Part shown: in pieces, positions 16,625 to 24,676 of the stretch
Layout: every line of letters begins with the position of its first letter
How positions within the stretch are numbered: position 1 is the first letter of the stretch
Source of the DNA: Alcanivorax sp.
GTDB lineage: Bacteria > Pseudomonadota > Gammaproteobacteria > Pseudomonadales > Alcanivoracaceae
Direction: 5' to 3'
DNA: 64,000 nucleotides
Assembly (NCBI RefSeq): GCF_017794965.1
Contig: NZ_CP051240.1
Span: 1,798,001 to 1,862,000, forward strand
Translations under genes and position numbers: made by a program
The notes under the pieces: generated by a model
The model's database searches: none
Told to the model about the DNA's origin: nothing
The model's input: only the letters and a program-made list of their open reading frames with translations

Positions 16625-18997
16625 TTATTCGCCGTGCTTTTCCGCCAGGTAGAACCAGGTATCGAGCACCGAGTCCGGGTTCAGGGACACAGAGGAAATA
16701 CCCTGCTCCATGAGCCACTTGGCCAGATCCGGGTGATCAGAGGGGCCCTGACCACAGATACCGATGTACTTGCCCTGCGCATTACAGGCATCGATGGCCA
16801 TCTTCAGCAGCTTCTTCACCGCCGGGTCACGCTCATCGAACAGGTGGCTCACGATACCGGAGTCACGGTCCAGGCCCAGGGTCAGCTGGGTCAGATCGTT
16901 GGAACCGATAGAGAAGCCGTCAAAGTTCTCCAGGAACTCGTCCGCCAACAGGGCGTTGGTGGGCAGCTCACACATCATGATCACACGCAGTTCGTTCTCG
17001 CCACGCTTCAGGCCGTTCTTGCCGAGGAGCTCAATCACCTGCTCTGCTTCGCCAACGGTACGCACGAAGGGCACCATCAGTTCCACGTTGGTGAAGCCCA
17101 TCTCGTCGCGCACTTTCTTCATGGCGCGACATTCCAGCTCAAAGCAGTCGCGGAAGTTTTCGCTGATGTAGCGGCTGGCACCGCGGAAGCCCAGCATGGG
17201 GTTTTCTTCTTCCGGCTCGTAGTGCTTGCCACCGATCAGGTTGGCATATTCGTTGGACTTGAAGTCGGACAAACGAACGATGACCTTCTCCGGGTAGAAC
17301 GCGGCGGCCAGGGTAGAGACCCCCTCCACCAACTTCTCTACATAGAAGTCCACCGGATCGCCGTAGCCAGCGACACGCTTGTCGATGTTCTGCTTGATGT
17401 CCTGGGGCATGGTGTCGTAGTTCAACAGCGCCTTCGGATGCACACCGATCATGCGGTTGATGATGAACTCAAGACGCGCCAGGCCCACACCCTGGTTCGG
17501 CAGGCCAGCGAAATCGAAGGCCCGGTCCGGGTTGCCCACGTTCATCATGATCTTGAACGGCAGTTTGGGCATGGACTCGATGGAGTTGCGCTGTACATCA
17601 AAGTCCAGCTTGCCTTCATAGATGTTGCCGGTGTCACCTTCCGCACAGGACGCGGTCACTTCCATACCGTCCTTGAGGACATCGGTGGCATCGCCACAAC
17701 CCACAATCGCAGGCACACCCAGCTCGCGGGCGATAATCGCAGCGTGACAGGTACGACCACCGCGGTTGGTGACGATGGCAGCCGCACGCTTCATGACCGG
17801 CTCCCAATCCGGGTCGGTCATGTCGGTAACCAACACATCACCAGGCTGGACCTTGTCCATTTCCTTGATGCTGTGCACGACACGGACCACACCGGCACCG
17901 ATACGCTGACCGATAGAGCGACCTTCCACCAGCACCTTGCCGGTTTGCTTGAGCAGGTAACGCTCCATCACGTTGGCATCGGAACGACTTTTCACGGTTT
18001 CCGGACGGGCCTGTACGATGTACAACTTGCCATCGTCACCGTCCAGCGCCCACTCGATATCCATGGGCATGCCATAGTGCTTCTCAATCTCGATGGCCTG
18101 ACGAGCCAGGTTCTCTACCTGCTCGTCAGTGAGGCAGAAGGTCATGCGATCATCACGATCCACATCAACGATCTCCACAGACTTGCCGGCAGTGGCTTCC
18201 GCGCCGTAGATCATCTTCTGCATCTTGCTGCCCAGGTTGCGACGCAGCACGGCAGGCTTGTTGTTCACCAGAGTGTTCTTGTGAACATAGAATTCGTCCG
18301 GGTTAACCGCACCCTGAACCACCATTTCACCCAGACCGTAGGACGCGGTAATGAAGACCACATCACGGAAGCCGGATTCGGTATCCATGGAGAACATCAC
18401 GCCGGCGGCACCGGTTTCAGAGCGAACCATGCGCTGAATACCCGCAGACAGAGCAACCAGCTTGTGGTCAAAGCCCTGGTGTACCCGGTAGCTGATGGCA
18501 CGGTCATTGAACAGGGAGGCGAACACCTCTTTGACGGCGATCATTACGCTATCGATACCACGGATGTTCAGGAAGGTTTCCTGCTGGCCAGCAAAGGAAG
18601 CATCCGGCAGATCTTCTGCGGTCGCAGAGGAACGTACCGCCACCGGCAGGTCGGCATTGCCTTCGCCGATCTGCACGTAGGCCTCACGGATCGCCTCTTC
18701 CAGCGCAGGCTGGAACGGTGCATCGATGACCCACTGGCGAATTTCCTCACCGGTCTTGGCCAGGGCATTCACGTCCTCGACATCCAGCGCGGTCAACGCG
18801 TCGTTGATACGCTGTGTCAGGTTGTTGTGCTCGAGGAACTCACGGAAGGCTTCAGCAGTGGTCGCGAAGCCGCCGGGAACGGAGACACCCGCTGCCGACA
18901 GATTGCTGATCATTTCGCCCAGGGAGGCATTCTTGCCGCCAACGTGCTCTACGTCGTCCTTCCCCAGATCCTGAAACCAGACTACATATTCCGCCAA
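16625..18997 (-). CDS. ppsA: Phosphoenolpyruvate synthase
   Basis: 790 aa, close to the usual 792. It makes PEP from pyruvate, ATP and water for gluconeogenesis, as needed when growing on alkanes, fatty acids or propionate. The N-terminal ATP-grasp domain (pyruvate/ATP binding) includes V-R-S-S-A-T-A-E-D-L-P; the phosphohistidine swivel has G-G-R-T-C-H-A-A-I-I-A; the C-terminal PEP-binding barrel ends with G-I-C-G-Q-G-P-S. I choose TTG at 18997: AAGGAG lies 6 bases upstream and the resulting N-terminus matches the family, while the frame extended to 19069 does not. It is divergent from its regulator ppsR. A long open frame on the opposite strand is a shadow. Confidence 0.95.
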   Translation of the reverse strand: MAEYVVWFQDLGKDDVEHVGGKNASLGEMISNLSAAGVSVPGGFATTAEAFREFLEHNNLTQRINDALTALDVEDVNALAKTGEEIRQWVIDAPFQPALEEAIREAYVQIGEGNADLPVAVRSSATAEDLPDASFAGQQETFLNIRGIDSVMIAVKEVFASLFNDRAISYRVHQGFDHKLVALSAGIQRMVRSETGAAGVMFSMDTESGFRDVVFITASYGLGEMVVQGAVNPDEFYVHKNTLVNNKPAVLRRNLGSKMQKMIYGAEATAGKSVEIVDVDRDDRMTFCLTDEQVENLARQAIEIEKHYGMPMDIEWALDGDDGKLYIVQARPETVKSRSDANVMERYLLKQTGKVLVEGRSIGQRIGAGVVRVVHSIKEMDKVQPGDVLVTDMTDPDWEPVMKRAAAIVTNRGGRTCHAAIIARELGVPAIVGCGDATDVLKDGMEVTASCAEGDTGNIYEGKLDFDVQRNSIESMPKLPFKIMMNVGNPDRAFDFAGLPNQGVGLARLEFIINRMIGVHPKALLNYDTMPQDIKQNIDKRVAGYGDPVDFYVEKLVEGVSTLAAAFYPEKVIVRLSDFKSNEYANLIGGKHYEPEEENPMLGFRGASRYISENFRDCFELECRAMKKVRDEMGFTNVELMVPFVRTVGEAEQVIELLGKNGLKRGENELRVIMMCELPTNALLADEFLENFDGFSIGSNDLTQLTLGLDRDSGIVSHLFDERDPAVKKLLKMAIDACNAQGKYIGICGQGPSDHPDLAKWLMEQGISSVSLNPDSVLDTWFYLAEKHGE

Positions 18998-19432
18998 GGT
19001 CGTCTCCTTAAATACGTTATACCGGGTAAATCCTGATGGCGCGGAAGCTGCCGAATCCGCACTGCCCAAGGCGTTCAGCGCCTTATTCGGGCTTGCTACA
19101 CGGCAATGACCGGCGTTGCCGGATCAAATCGAGCCGACATTCTACTCAAAACCGTCACGCTTTGCCTGCCCTTCACGCGAAAATGCACCCGACTTTCGGC
19201 CAGCAATGGCCCTTTCATACTGGCCAGTCACTTTAAACGCCCTATCCCATTGAATTTACAAGGATAATAGTCAGGTTACGGAAGGTCGCGGAGTGTAAAG
19301 CCATCCCCCCGCCAGGACAACGGCCAATTTCCTCAAAATGACCGTCATTTCGGTGGCATACGTCGTGCGGAGACACTAGACTGCCATGACAAAACAACGA
19401 CTTAGCCTCGCACCTGGCCTGACCAATGCCCC

Positions 19433-19457
19433 TGTGGGAGCTTGCCTGCAAGCGATT
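19433..19457 (+). repeat. REP-type half palindrome
   Basis: TGTGGGAGCTTGCCTGCAAG, single copy in the ppsA-ppsR intergenic region (18998-19534), where nothing else was recognised. Confidence 0.65.
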
Positions 19458-19534
19458 CGCCTGAAACTCGTGGGTCAATGTCACGCCATCCCAAGGCCAA
19501 GTCGCCATAAAAGACAGACCACAGCGAACCCATC

Positions 19535-20353
19535 ATGACCCGAACAGCCTTCTATCTTTCCGACGGTACCGGCATCACCGCAGAAACCCTGGGCCACAGC
19601 ATGCTCAGCCAGTTTGGCGGTATCGATTTCCTGCAAGTCACCCTGCCCTTCGTGCAGTCAGATCAGCAAACCCGGGAAGCCGTAGAGAAGATCAACAAGG
19701 CCTTCGACCAGGATGGCGCCAAGCCCATTGTGTTCTCAACCCTGGTCAACAGCGAACACCGCGAGATTCTGCACGGCTGCAAAGGCATGGTGCTGGACCT
19801 GTTCGGCGCCTTCCTGAACCCGCTGGAAGCAGAACTGGGCATGCGCTCCAGCCACAAGATCAACCAGAGTCACGCCATTCGCGATGCCGAGTCCTACCGG
19901 ATTCGCATCAACGCCGTCCACTTTGCGCTGGATAACGATGATGGCGCACGCACCCGCCATTATGACCAGGCCGATATCATCATGATCGGCGTATCCCGCT
20001 CCGGAAAAACGCCCACCAGCCTTTACCTGGCCCTGCAATTCGGCCTTTTTGCCGCCAACTACCCGCTCACAGAAGATGATTTCGACGATCTTCGCCTGCC
20101 CAAGGCGTTGCAGGAGCACAAGAGCAAACTGTTCGGCCTCACCATCAACGCCGAACGCCTCAGCGCCATCCGCAGCGAACGCAAGGCCAACAGCCGCTAT
20201 GCCTCACTGCGCCAGTGCGACATGGAGCTGCGGGCCCTGGAGGCCATGTACAACAAGCACAATATTCCATACCTGGATGCGACCGAGCTGTCGATTGAGG
20301 AGATCAGTACCCGGGTGTTGGCGATGAAGGGGTTGAAGCGGCGGCTTCAATAA
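19535..20353 (+). CDS. ppsR: PEP synthase regulatory protein (kinase/pyrophosphorylase)
   Basis: 272 aa, DUF299 family. It inactivates PEP synthase by ADP-dependent phosphorylation of a threonine and reactivates it by phosphate-dependent dephosphorylation. The N-terminal Y-L-S-D-G-T-G-I-T-A-E segment and the P-loop G-V-S-R-S-G-K-T-P-T-S near residue 152 are diagnostic. It is divergent from ppsA, which confirms the assignment. The start at ATG 19535 fits the family N-terminus. Confidence 0.95.
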   Translation: MTRTAFYLSDGTGITAETLGHSMLSQFGGIDFLQVTLPFVQSDQQTREAVEKINKAFDQDGAKPIVFSTLVNSEHREILHGCKGMVLDLFGAFLNPLEAELGMRSSHKINQSHAIRDAESYRIRINAVHFALDNDDGARTRHYDQADIIMIGVSRSGKTPTSLYLALQFGLFAANYPLTEDDFDDLRLPKALQEHKSKLFGLTINAERLSAIRSERKANSRYASLRQCDMELRALEAMYNKHNIPYLDATELSIEEISTRVLAMKGLKRRLQ

Positions 20354-20520
20354 ACCGGCTTCTGCGGAGCGATGGTTCACAGGGATTGCCATTGGGACTC
20401 CCCCCTTTTGCAGTGCAATCATGGCCCCTGCAAACCGGGTGTCAGGCCTAGTCGATCCATCTTCAAATGGGAAATGGGAGACCAGGCCCCGGGGCAACCA
20501 TACTTTAGCCCAAGATCTCT

Positions 20521-20588
20521 GTGTGAGCGTGCTTGCACGCGAATGAGGCACATCAGAATTACGGCTTCGCGTGCAAGCACGCTCACAC
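20521..20588. repeat. REP-type inverted pair, perfect 23-bp arms
   Basis: GTGTGAGCGTGCTTGCACGC at 20521 and its exact reverse complement ending at 20588 (arms of 23 bases). The remainder of 20354-20791 is AT-rich near the next gene and otherwise empty. Confidence 0.75.
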
Positions 20589-20791
20589 AATAGACCATAA
20601 CCACGGCATATTAGAACATCATCGCCCCTCCCTTGCGCCGCATTCGTTCACAAGCAAAGTTGCACAACAAATCATGTGGCTGGCGCTTCATTGTCTAATT
20701 CGCTTTTGACCCACACCAACAGCCACACTTTTTACCTATAAAGCAAAAATAATGCCTACCAAGCCCGTGACTTTTGTATTATGGTGCATAA

Positions 20792-22078
20792 ATGATCAAT
20801 TATTGTACCATTCAGCTATTCATCGCCAACCAATGGCGCGACGCCGCCACGGTCACACTGACTGGCGATGATCAGCAGGGTTGGAAGGCCGCCACCCACT
20901 CGGGCTATACACTCGACCACGTCCTTGGGTTTCAAGGGCGTCGGGACGCTCACGCCTGCACCGTCTGCTGGCCGGTGAGCATGGACCTCCTCATACACGA
21001 TAGCTGGCCGCCGTTCTTGCTGGACATGCTACCCCAGGGGTTTGGTCGGCAGGAATTGCTCCGCCAACTAGGCTTACCAGAAACCGCCACTTTCTCTGCT
21101 GACTGGCCACTACTTCTAGCGGGTGCCGGAAACCCCATCGGCAACCTCAGAATCAAGGAAGCGGCGGAATACCTCGACAACATCAACACGCCAACAACCG
21201 GCTTTCGTTATCAAGATGTGGCCAATCGCCACGAAGACTTTATTGAATACCTGGCCGGGCACGGCCTGTTCGTGGCTGGCTCATCCGGTGTTCAGGGGGA
21301 ATGGCCCAAAATCCTGCTGACAGAAGCGGATGATGGCTTGCTCTACCTGGACCACACCCTGCCCGATGAGCGAGCCAGCAAACACTGGCTGGTCAAATTT
21401 GAGCGTCACCACCAAAGCGATCTGAAACTGATTCTGGAATGTGAGAGCCACTACATGACGCTGGCGGAACATCTGGGCTTGCGCGTTCATGGCCAGCTGG
21501 AAACGCACAATGGCGCCCTGTTCATTCCTCGCTTTGATCGCCAAAGCACCGACGGCAAGGTCATTCGCCTCGCCCAGGAAAGTGTTGCATCACTCTGCCA
21601 GAAGGCCGGCTTTGGGCTACGCATGACCCATAACGAAGTCTGCAAGGCACTGGCAGCGGTCTGCACCGAGCCAGAAAAGGAAATTGCTGAGTATCTGAAA
21701 CGAGACATCGCCAATATTATCCTTGGCAACAAGGACAACCACGCCCGAAACACGGCGATCACCCGCACCTCAGATAACCGCATTGCCCTCACACCATTGT
21801 ACGACTTCGCCCCCATGTACCTTTACCCAGAGGGAATAGCCCGAACTACCCGCTGGGAGCAGGATGACAATGGCCAACCAGAATGGGGCAGCGTCATCGC
21901 TCAGGCAGCCCAGGCCAGCGGCCTCACCGCTTCCAGCCTTGCACACAGCATCAAGGAACTGGTGGCACCACTAACCACGCTTGTTGAAGAAATGTACAGG
22001 CTAGGCCTGCCCACCAACCTTATCGCTCGCACCGAGCGGCTGACACAAGGCGTCCTGAACACCCTCAGAGAGCTATAA
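20792..22078 (+). CDS. hipA: HipA-family serine/threonine kinase (type II toxin)
   Basis: 428 aa, similar in length to E. coli HipA (440). It has the N-terminal HipA domain with L-L-D-M-L-P-Q-G-F-G-R, and the kinase-like C-terminal half with S-S-G-V-Q-G-E-W-P-K (P-loop region), the I-L-G-N-K-D-N-H-A-R-N catalytic loop and Y-D-F-A-P-M as the DFG-like metal site. HipA toxins phosphorylate aminoacyl-tRNA synthetases and cause dormancy; the target here is not known. ATG 20792 has no good ribosome site, so translation may be weak or leaderless. The antitoxin-like gene follows 3 bases later, the reverse of the E. coli order. Confidence 0.85.
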   Translation: MINYCTIQLFIANQWRDAATVTLTGDDQQGWKAATHSGYTLDHVLGFQGRRDAHACTVCWPVSMDLLIHDSWPPFLLDMLPQGFGRQELLRQLGLPETATFSADWPLLLAGAGNPIGNLRIKEAAEYLDNINTPTTGFRYQDVANRHEDFIEYLAGHGLFVAGSSGVQGEWPKILLTEADDGLLYLDHTLPDERASKHWLVKFERHHQSDLKLILECESHYMTLAEHLGLRVHGQLETHNGALFIPRFDRQSTDGKVIRLAQESVASLCQKAGFGLRMTHNEVCKALAAVCTEPEKEIAEYLKRDIANIILGNKDNHARNTAITRTSDNRIALTPLYDFAPMYLYPEGIARTTRWEQDDNGQPEWGSVIAQAAQASGLTASSLAHSIKELVAPLTTLVEEMYRLGLPTNLIARTERLTQGVLNTLREL

Positions 22079-22081
22079 ATC

Positions 22082-22357
22082 ATGGATAAACGCCACACAG
22101 AGCTATCCCCCCAAGAGCAAATAGCCCGCAGAGAGTCACTCTATCAATTCATTGCCGAACACCCCGGCCTGCCGCTGGCCGAAGTCATCGCCCGAACCAG
22201 AAAAGAGCTGCTACTCACATTAGAAGAAATGAGCAGACTGACCGGTGTATCGGTGCGGGTGATCCATAGCATCGAAAACCAGCAGGCCAACCCAACTCTC
22301 GCCACAGCTGAGAAGTTATTAAAACCGTTTGGGCTGCGTATGGGCGTATTTCGATAG
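22082..22357 (+). CDS. hipB: HipB-like helix-turn-helix antitoxin
   Basis: 91 aa. An Xre/Cro-type helix-turn-helix in the C-terminal half (T-L-E-E-M-S-R-L-T-G-V-S-V-R-V-I-H-S-I-E-N) would bind DNA and neutralise the kinase encoded just upstream, 3 bases away. The N-terminal extension of about 45 residues is longer than in E. coli HipB and may contact the toxin. Repression of its own operon is expected from the family. Confidence 0.82.
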   Translation: MDKRHTELSPQEQIARRESLYQFIAEHPGLPLAEVIARTRKELLLTLEEMSRLTGVSVRVIHSIENQQANPTLATAEKLLKPFGLRMGVFR

Positions 22358-22455
22358 CTCCGGCCGTTTAGATCACCGTGGATTGGGGATGCAGACACTT
22401 CCCTTGGGTGTTGCAGTGGAACCATCGCTCAGGATGAGAAGAATGGGTGATTTTT

Positions 22456-22665
22456 TGTGGGAGCGTGCTTGCACGCGAAGGTTTTTGGGGCGAGGTTGGG
22501 AAAAGCTTCGTTTGCAAGCCACCCACACAGTAGATCAATAATTGGGAAATGGGAGACCGGCCCCGGTATGTTGGTGTCCCCACTTCCCGGATTCGCCTCC
22601 CTGTTGTAGGAGCATGATTGCAAGCGAATGGTCAAAGGCGGTTCGCCTGCAAGCAGCCTCCTACA
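22456..22665. repeat. REP-type palindromes
   Basis: A half palindrome at 22456-22480 (TGTGGGAGCGTGCTTGCACG) and an inverted pair at 22615-22665 (TGTAGGAGCATGATTGCAAG with its counterpart). The gap 22358-22718 has no gene. Confidence 0.7.
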
Positions 22666-22718
22666 GGGTCAAACGAGGGAGATTCTGGGTGTCCTAGATT
22701 AGGCCTTGCTTGCACGCG

Positions 22719-23018
22719 CTACGCCATCACCGCTGGCTGGACGCTGGGCTCCGGCGTTTGTCTGGCCTGCCACAAGTCATATTCCAACTGCTGGCGCAAC
22801 CAGCTATCCGCACTGGGACCATTCGCAGCCCCCCCCAACCACTTTTCCAGCCGCCGAGCCAGATCCACGGACACCGCAGCATGGCCATGCAACACCCGAC
22901 TCAACGTAATCCGTGACACACCAAGCTGGATAGCCGCCTGCGTCACGGTCAACCCCAGCTCAGGCAAGACATCCTCTCGCAGTGTTTCCCCTGGGTGCGG
23001 GGGATTGAACATTACCAT
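22719..23018 (-). CDS. higA: HigA-family antitoxin
   Basis: 99 aa. Starts with the typical H-P-G-E-T-L-R-E-D-V-L-P, followed by a helix-turn-helix (T-V-T-Q-A-A-I-Q-L-G-V-S-R-I-T-L-S-R-V-L), as in HigA antitoxins. AGGAG 6 bases before ATG 23018 decides the start; the longer frame to 23087 overlaps the toxin gene. It lies 22 bases after the toxin gene, the usual higB-higA order, and should bind both the toxin and the shared promoter. Confidence 0.9.
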   Translation of the reverse strand: MVMFNPPHPGETLREDVLPELGLTVTQAAIQLGVSRITLSRVLHGHAAVSVDLARRLEKWLGGAANGPSADSWLRQQLEYDLWQARQTPEPSVQPAVMA

Positions 23019-23040
23019 GGTGATCTCCTCGGCTTTCACC

Positions 23041-23319
23041 TTAATGATAGTCCTGATAATCCACCAGCACGGCATCGCCGTCCTCAAAGGTAAAGGTAAG
23101 CCGCCAATTGCCGCTCACCTTCACCGACCAATGATTCTCGAGCGAGCCTTGCAACGCGTGTAAATCCCAGCCCGGGATACCCATATCCAAGGGACTGGCA
23201 GCCACTTCCAAGCGAGCCAATTGTCGGCGGAGCTTCGGTGCATGGCTAGCCTGGATGCCTCTTGTGGTGCCCTTCTCATAAAACCGTCTCAGGCCTTTAT
23301 GCCGAAAGCTCTTGATCAT
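23041..23319 (-). CDS. higB: HigB/RelE-family mRNA interferase toxin
   Basis: 92 aa, the standard length. It begins M-I-K-S-F-R-H-K-G-L and contains R-G-I-Q-A-x-H-A-P-K-L-R-R-Q-L and W-S-V-K-V-S-G-N-W-R-L-T-F-T-F, the RelE-fold core of HigB, which cleaves mRNA on the ribosome. AAGGAG lies 8 bases before ATG 23319. Paired with the HigA gene downstream on the same strand. Confidence 0.9.
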   Translation of the reverse strand: MIKSFRHKGLRRFYEKGTTRGIQASHAPKLRRQLARLEVAASPLDMGIPGWDLHALQGSLENHWSVKVSGNWRLTFTFEDGDAVLVDYQDYH

Positions 23320-23402
23320 GCTGCCCACTCCTTGGCAACCATAGAACAACTGTATCGTGTAGCGCCACGCGATACAACCCGGATTCCTGGTAATCGATCA
23401 TC

Positions 23403-24389
23403 TCAACCCAAAACACAAGCCGCTCTTTGACCGGCGATCCAGCGCCGCCCTGTTGCCTCGGCAAAGGCTCTGACCTTCGCCAAAGAACCGACCGCCAGAG
23501 GGGCGCGCTGCTTTCTGGGTGCCATGTGCTGCAGCCAGACCTTTTGGTCCAGCCCCAGGCGATCAAGGATGTCCGCCGCAGAACCATCTATTGCGCCACG
23601 CTTGTCCGAACGCAAAGCTCTACCTGTGGCGCCCACCAGCTCCAGATAATCAATCAACCGCATACGGCAAATCGTCGAGTTAGTATCGCTTTCGATATGT
23701 CCCGCATCCACTAATGGCAGAAGCGTTGGGACTTTCTCAGCAGAGGATTTATTCTGGACAGCGCAGCTGCGCTGCTGAACAGAGGTGTAATCAGAGGTTT
23801 CCGGGGTGGCTGCCATGCCAGCTCGCACCGGGTTCAGGTCCACATAGGCCATACAACTGAGCAAGGCCTTTTCATCCAGTAGCGCCTGACTTTTGTATCG
23901 CCCCTCCCAGAAACGGCCCTTGCAGCCGTCTTCCTCGTTGGCCTTGCGGGCCAAGTGCTCATTCAGGCAGCGCATGAACCAGCCCAGGTCATACAAACGG
24001 GAACGCCATTCTTCCACAATATCCAGCGCCTTCAGGGTTTCTGCCTCACCCGTTTCATCACGAAACCAGCGCTGCACCAATAACGGCCCGGAGAACAGCC
24101 GCATCCAGTGTTCCGCCACCTCCCGCTGCGTCCAACTTTCGGCCCGAGACCGATCCACTCTCAGCACCACATGGTAGTGATTGGACATCACCGCATACGC
24201 GCACAGATCAATGGCAAAGACATCCACCAGCGTCGCCAGGCGTTCTACCACCCATTGACGACGATGTTCATAGTCCTGACCGGAATAATGATCACGGCCA
24301 CACAGAAAGGCCCTGCGCACGCAGCGGCAGATACAGTGATAAAACGGTGTCTCAGATAGGGATACTTGCTGGTATCGGGCTCGGGTCAT
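23403..24389 (-). CDS. Y1 transposase (large REP-associated type)
   Basis: 328 aa. The N-terminal half is an IS200/RAYT-like Y1 domain: metal-binding His71-Tyr72-His73 (S-N-H-Y-H-V-V-L-R-V) and a candidate nucleophile tyrosine in M-A-Y-V-D-L-N-P-V-R-A-G. The C-terminal half is an extra helical region seen in the longer transposase_17 proteins. These enzymes cut and join single-stranded DNA at hairpins. AGGAGG 5 bases before ATG 24389 sets the start. No IS-like ends were found around it, so it may act on the REP palindromes rather than move itself. Confidence 0.82.
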   Translation of the reverse strand: MTRARYQQVSLSETPFYHCICRCVRRAFLCGRDHYSGQDYEHRRQWVVERLATLVDVFAIDLCAYAVMSNHYHVVLRVDRSRAESWTQREVAEHWMRLFSGPLLVQRWFRDETGEAETLKALDIVEEWRSRLYDLGWFMRCLNEHLARKANEEDGCKGRFWEGRYKSQALLDEKALLSCMAYVDLNPVRAGMAATPETSDYTSVQQRSCAVQNKSSAEKVPTLLPLVDAGHIESDTNSTICRMRLIDYLELVGATGRALRSDKRGAIDGSAADILDRLGLDQKVWLQHMAPRKQRAPLAVGSLAKVRAFAEATGRRWIAGQRAACVLG

Positions 24390-24495
24390 GGTTGCCTCCT
24401 TGCATATCCATGACCTCATTATACTGTCCTTACGGGCAGCCCTCTGTCATCCAAGGCTGACTAATGTTGCAGGATATCTGCCAATGTTTGGGTGT

Positions 24496-24580
24496 CCTGT
24501 TGTTGTCTGTCCTGTTGTTGTCTGTTCTGTTGTTGTCTGTTGTTGTTGCTGCTGTTGTTGCTGCTGTTGTTGCTGTTGTT
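24496..24580. repeat. TTG/CTG-rich low-complexity repeat
   Basis: Three near-identical 15-base units (CCTGTTGTTGTCTGT) pass into a run of TTG and CTG triplets, in all about 85 bases. It lies in the gap 24390-24676 between the Y1 transposase start and the end of the exported-protein operon. Length variation by slippage is likely. Confidence 0.8.
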
Positions 24581-24606
24581 GATGTTTCCACCAAATGGCC
24601 GATTTT

Positions 24607-24630
24607 TGTGGGAGCTTGCTTGCAAGCGAA
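24607..24630 (+). repeat. REP-type half palindrome
   Basis: TGTGGGAGCTTGCTTGCAAG followed by CGAA, 46 bases beyond the end of the exported-protein operon. Confidence 0.65.
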
Positions 24631-24676
24631 TGGGCCGCCCAGAGGAGAGCTGGGCGGCCCAGTTAATATGCAGATA

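Noticed and set aside
16520..19036. 838-codon open frame opposite ppsA
   Set aside because: It mirrors the codon structure of ppsA, has His/Val/Asp-rich antisense composition, no ribosome site, and runs through the inverted-repeat element. ppsA is certain.
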